From an uncultured Actinomycetes bacterium (lineage in GTDB: Bacteria; Actinomycetota; Thermoleophilia; Solirubrobacterales; 70-9): 12,736 nt of DNA. The stretch is from NCBI GenBank assembly GCA_946479725.1, contig CAMLHB010000050.1, positions 1 to 12,736 on the forward strand. The letters are read 5' to 3'. This document shows positions 11,312 through 12,736 of this stretch, piece after piece; the first letter of the stretch is position 1; each line of letters opens with the position of its first letter. The notes beneath the pieces are model-generated. The model searched no databases. It was not told the DNA's origin and saw only the letters and a list, made by a program, of their open reading frames with translations. Position numbers and translations under genes: made by a program.

Positions 11312-12432
11312 GCCGCCGTCGGGTACGAGGGCGGCTTCTTCGCCTTCTTGACGACCCGCAGCTGGGTCGAGGGGTCCCAGAAGTTCGCCTCTTCCTGGCG
11401 GTCGATCAGCTCGTCGATCGGCGTCGCCGGGCTCTCGCCCTCGAGCCAGCCGGAGCGGTTGTCCGGCCGCGGGTTGGCGCCGTTGTCGGGCTGGCGGGCG
11501 ACGTTCAGCCCCAGCTCTTCGAACATCTCCCGATCCTCGGCCGGCTCGGCCCCGAGCGTCGTCAGGAAGTTCCCCATCATCACCCCGTTGAGGCCGGCCT
11601 TGACCGCCAGCTTGTGCATCGAGCCGAGGTTCTCGACCCGGCCGCCGCAGAGGCGGAAGAGGGCGCCGGGGATGATCAGGCGGAAGATCGCGATCCACTT
11701 CACGACCTCCCACGGATCCATCACCCTGCGGTCGCCGAATTTCGTCCCCTCCTTCGGGATCAGGAGGTTGATCGGGACCGAGGTGGGGTTGATCTCGGAG
11801 AGCTCGAAGGCCATCTCTACCCGCTGCTCCTCGCTCTCGCCGAGGTTGAGGATGCCGCCGACGCAGGTCTCCAGGCCCGCCTCCTTGACCGCCTGGATCG
11901 TCCGCAGCCGGCCCTCGTAGCGGACAGTGGTCGAGACCTCCGGGTAGTAGGAGCGGGCCGACTCGACGTTGTGGTGGACCCGCTGGACGCCGGCCTCCTT
12001 CAGCGCCTTCGCCCGCTCGGTCGACATGTGGCCGATCGAGGCGCAGCGCTTGAGGTTGGTCTGCTCGGCGACCAGGCGCGTCCCCTCGAGGATTTTCTGG
12101 AAGTCCCGCTTGGAGAGGCCCTGGCCCTGGGTGACCATGCAGAAGCGGTGGGCGCCGGCCGCCTCGGCCGCTTTCGCGTGCTCGAGGATCTGCTCCGGCT
12201 CCATCATCGCGTGCATCGGCGTGTCCGCCTCGGCGTAGCGCGACTGGGCGCAGAAGCCGCAGTCCTCGGCGCAGCCGCCGGACTTGGCGTTGACCAGCGA
12301 GCACATGTCGGTCGAGTCGCCGAAGTTCTCGACCCGCACCTCCCAGGCGCGTTCGACCAGCGCTTCGATCTCGGCGTGCTCGGTGAGGCGGCCGTAGGCG
12401 CGGGCCTCCTCGGCGGTGATCAGCGGCGGCAT
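11308..12432 (-). CDS. bioB: Biotin synthase (radical SAM)
   Basis: A 374-residue radical SAM enzyme that inserts sulfur into dethiobiotin, the last step of biotin synthesis. The [4Fe-4S] motif is GGCAEDCGFCAQS with C54, C58, C61; the [2Fe-2S] ligands line up with known BioB as C98 (FCMVTQG), C130 (LKRCASIG), C190 (LETCVGG) and R260 (FRLCGGR). Other hallmarks: ARSYYPEVSTT, NLGESEEQRVEMAFEL, SVPINLLIPKEGT and NGVMMGNFLTTLG. The tail after the barrel (about 312-374) is longer than in E. coli and ends in a Lys-rich stretch. I start at the ATG at 12432; an open frame runs further to 12579 but encodes Ala/Thr/Ser-rich non-BioB sequence antisense to the next gene. TAGGGT (12446-12441) eight bases before this ATG suggests a promoter here. 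First gene of bioB-bioF-bioD. Confidence 0.96.
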   Translation of the reverse strand: MPPLITAEEARAYGRLTEHAEIEALVERAWEVRVENFGDSTDMCSLVNAKSGGCAEDCGFCAQSRYAEADTPMHAMMEPEQILEHAKAAEAAGAHRFCMVTQGQGLSKRDFQKILEGTRLVAEQTNLKRCASIGHMSTERAKALKEAGVQRVHHNVESARSYYPEVSTTVRYEGRLRTIQAVKEAGLETCVGGILNLGESEEQRVEMAFELSEINPTSVPINLLIPKEGTKFGDRRVMDPWEVVKWIAIFRLIIPGALFRLCGGRVENLGSMHKLAVKAGLNGVMMGNFLTTLGAEPAEDREMFEELGLNVARQPDNGANPRPDNRSGWLEGESPATPIDELIDRQEEANFWDPSTQLRVVKKAKKPPSYPTAA

Positions 12433-12446
12433 CGGCAGGCACCCTA
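12433..12446 (-). promoter_or_regulatory. Putative -10 element of the bioBFD operon
   Basis: The minus strand reads TAGGGT (12446-12441), then eight bases, then the bioB ATG. There is no clear -35 and no strong Shine-Dalgarno, consistent with a short or absent leader. I found no recognisable BirA, BioR or BioQ operator in the 49-nt gap to the upstream gene. Confidence 0.35.
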
Positions 12447-12481
12447 GGAATCGCCCCGGACGCCGCTGGCTCGCGCCCCGG

Positions 12482-12736
12482 CTAGTGCCGTGGGCCGGCG
12501 TTGCAGCGGTGGGACTTGCCCCGGCCCCGCTGGCCGTTGCAGTAGTCGAAGCCGGGGCCGCCGTAGAGCTGGTCGGCACCGCGGCCGCCGTAGAGGCGAT
12601 CCCGCCCCGGGCCGCCGTGGCAGCCGTCTTCGCCCGGGCCCATGATGCAGATGTCGTTGCCGGGCCCGCCCCAGCAGCCGTCGCTGCCGCGGCCGTGCTT
12701 GCAGTATTCGTTCCCGGCTCCTCCCACGCAGTCGCT
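12482..12736 (-). CDS. Cysteine-rich RTX-like repeat protein, C-terminal fragment
   Basis: The last 84 codons of a protein that begins beyond the right edge; the frame is open to base 12736. It is almost wholly tandem nonapeptides of the RTX type GGxGxDxUx: GGAGNEYCK, HGRGSDGCW, GGPGNDICI, MGPGEDGCH, GGPGRDRLY, GGRGADQLY, GGPGFDYCN, then a short basic tail GQRGRGKSHRCNAGPRH. RTX repeats fold as a parallel beta-roll that binds calcium through the Gly/Asp turns, and the proteins are normally secreted. Unusually, the large hydrophobic residue at position 8 is cysteine in five of seven repeats. The tail has one more cysteine. No enzymatic part is visible, so the function is unknown. It is probably a separate transcription unit from bioB, 49 nt upstream of it on the same strand. 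A GTG at 12727 is an in-frame codon, not a likely start. Confidence 0.75.
   Translation of the reverse strand, partial: SDCVGGAGNEYCKHGRGSDGCWGGPGNDICIMGPGEDGCHGGPGRDRLYGGRGADQLYGGPGFDYCNGQRGRGKSHRCNAGPRH
12536..12724 (-). repeat. Seven tandem 27-bp (nonapeptide) RTX repeats
   Basis: Seven contiguous in-frame 27-bp units encode GGxGxD-x-(C/L)-x. Glycine at position 4 is present in all seven, Asp at position 6 in six (Glu in the first), and position 8 is Cys, Cys, Cys, Cys, Leu, Leu, Cys in reading order. The array probably continues past the window edge. Confidence 0.8.

Noticed and set aside
11312..12442. A 771-residue open frame on the minus strand that would fuse about 375 residues to the N-terminus of BioF
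   Set aside because: The extra part is the bioB region in the wrong frame, Arg/Gly/Pro-rich with no family resemblance, and BioF similarity begins only at the GTG at 11311.
12433..12481. Search for a BirA, BioR or BioQ operator, or a riboswitch, ahead of bioB
   Set aside because: Only 49 nt are available and no matching palindrome was seen, only a small CCTAGG core at 12443-12448.
12433..12579. Upstream extension of bioB to an ATG at 12579
   Set aside because: The added 49 residues are Ala/Thr/Ser-rich, not BioB-like, and run over the 3' end of the RTX-like gene; the ATG at 12432 has a promoter-like TAGGGT just upstream.

Overview
The window is uniformly GC-rich, with densely packed genes, frequent GTG and TTG starts and start/stop overlaps. 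Together with an ECF sigma factor/DUF4349 anti-sigma pair, a ChoD-like GMC oxidoreductase and a DHA2 efflux pump, this points to an actinobacterium. My best guess is the Thermoleophilia (Solirubrobacterales-like), but this rests on protein flavour rather than a marker gene. No rRNA, tRNA, CRISPR array or insertion sequence was seen, and no stretch over 300 bases lacks a gene.

Left part (1-5237). A minus-strand run reads LemA, then rubredoxin, then a GMC-type FAD oxidoreductase cut by the left edge. A gene for a DUF3137-like protein diverges from lemA. It converges on a NUDT19-like Nudix hydrolase gene, with a 49-nt compound palindrome filling the gap. Next come an ECF sigma factor and, overlapping it by 14 bases, a two-pass membrane anti-sigma candidate with a DUF4349 domain.

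Right part (5253-12736). This holds the late biotin pathway on the minus strand: bioB, bioF and bioD are tightly coupled, and bioA is separate. Together they cover pimeloyl thioester to biotin (BioF, BioA, BioD, BioB). No gene for pimeloyl synthesis or biotin ligase is in view. Between bioD and bioA, on the opposite strand, sits a marR regulator, a 14-TM-type efflux pump (translationally coupled by a TTGA overlap) and a yaaA peroxide-stress gene. It looks like a cassette splitting a biotin cluster. The bioA/marR divergent region contains a perfect CRP-type palindrome and three more small dyads. At the right edge lies the end of an RTX-like repeat protein whose core leucines are mostly replaced by cysteine.

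Two themes recur in the non-coding sequence. First, most genes that head a transcription unit carry a TANNNT-like hexamer only 6-8 nt before the start codon and no clear Shine-Dalgarno, suggesting leaderless mRNAs, whereas several downstream genes have Shine-Dalgarno sites. Second, transcription-unit ends carry compound hairpins without U-tracts that abut or overlap the stop codon; the most striking is a 59-nt palindrome that encodes the last ten residues of BioD.
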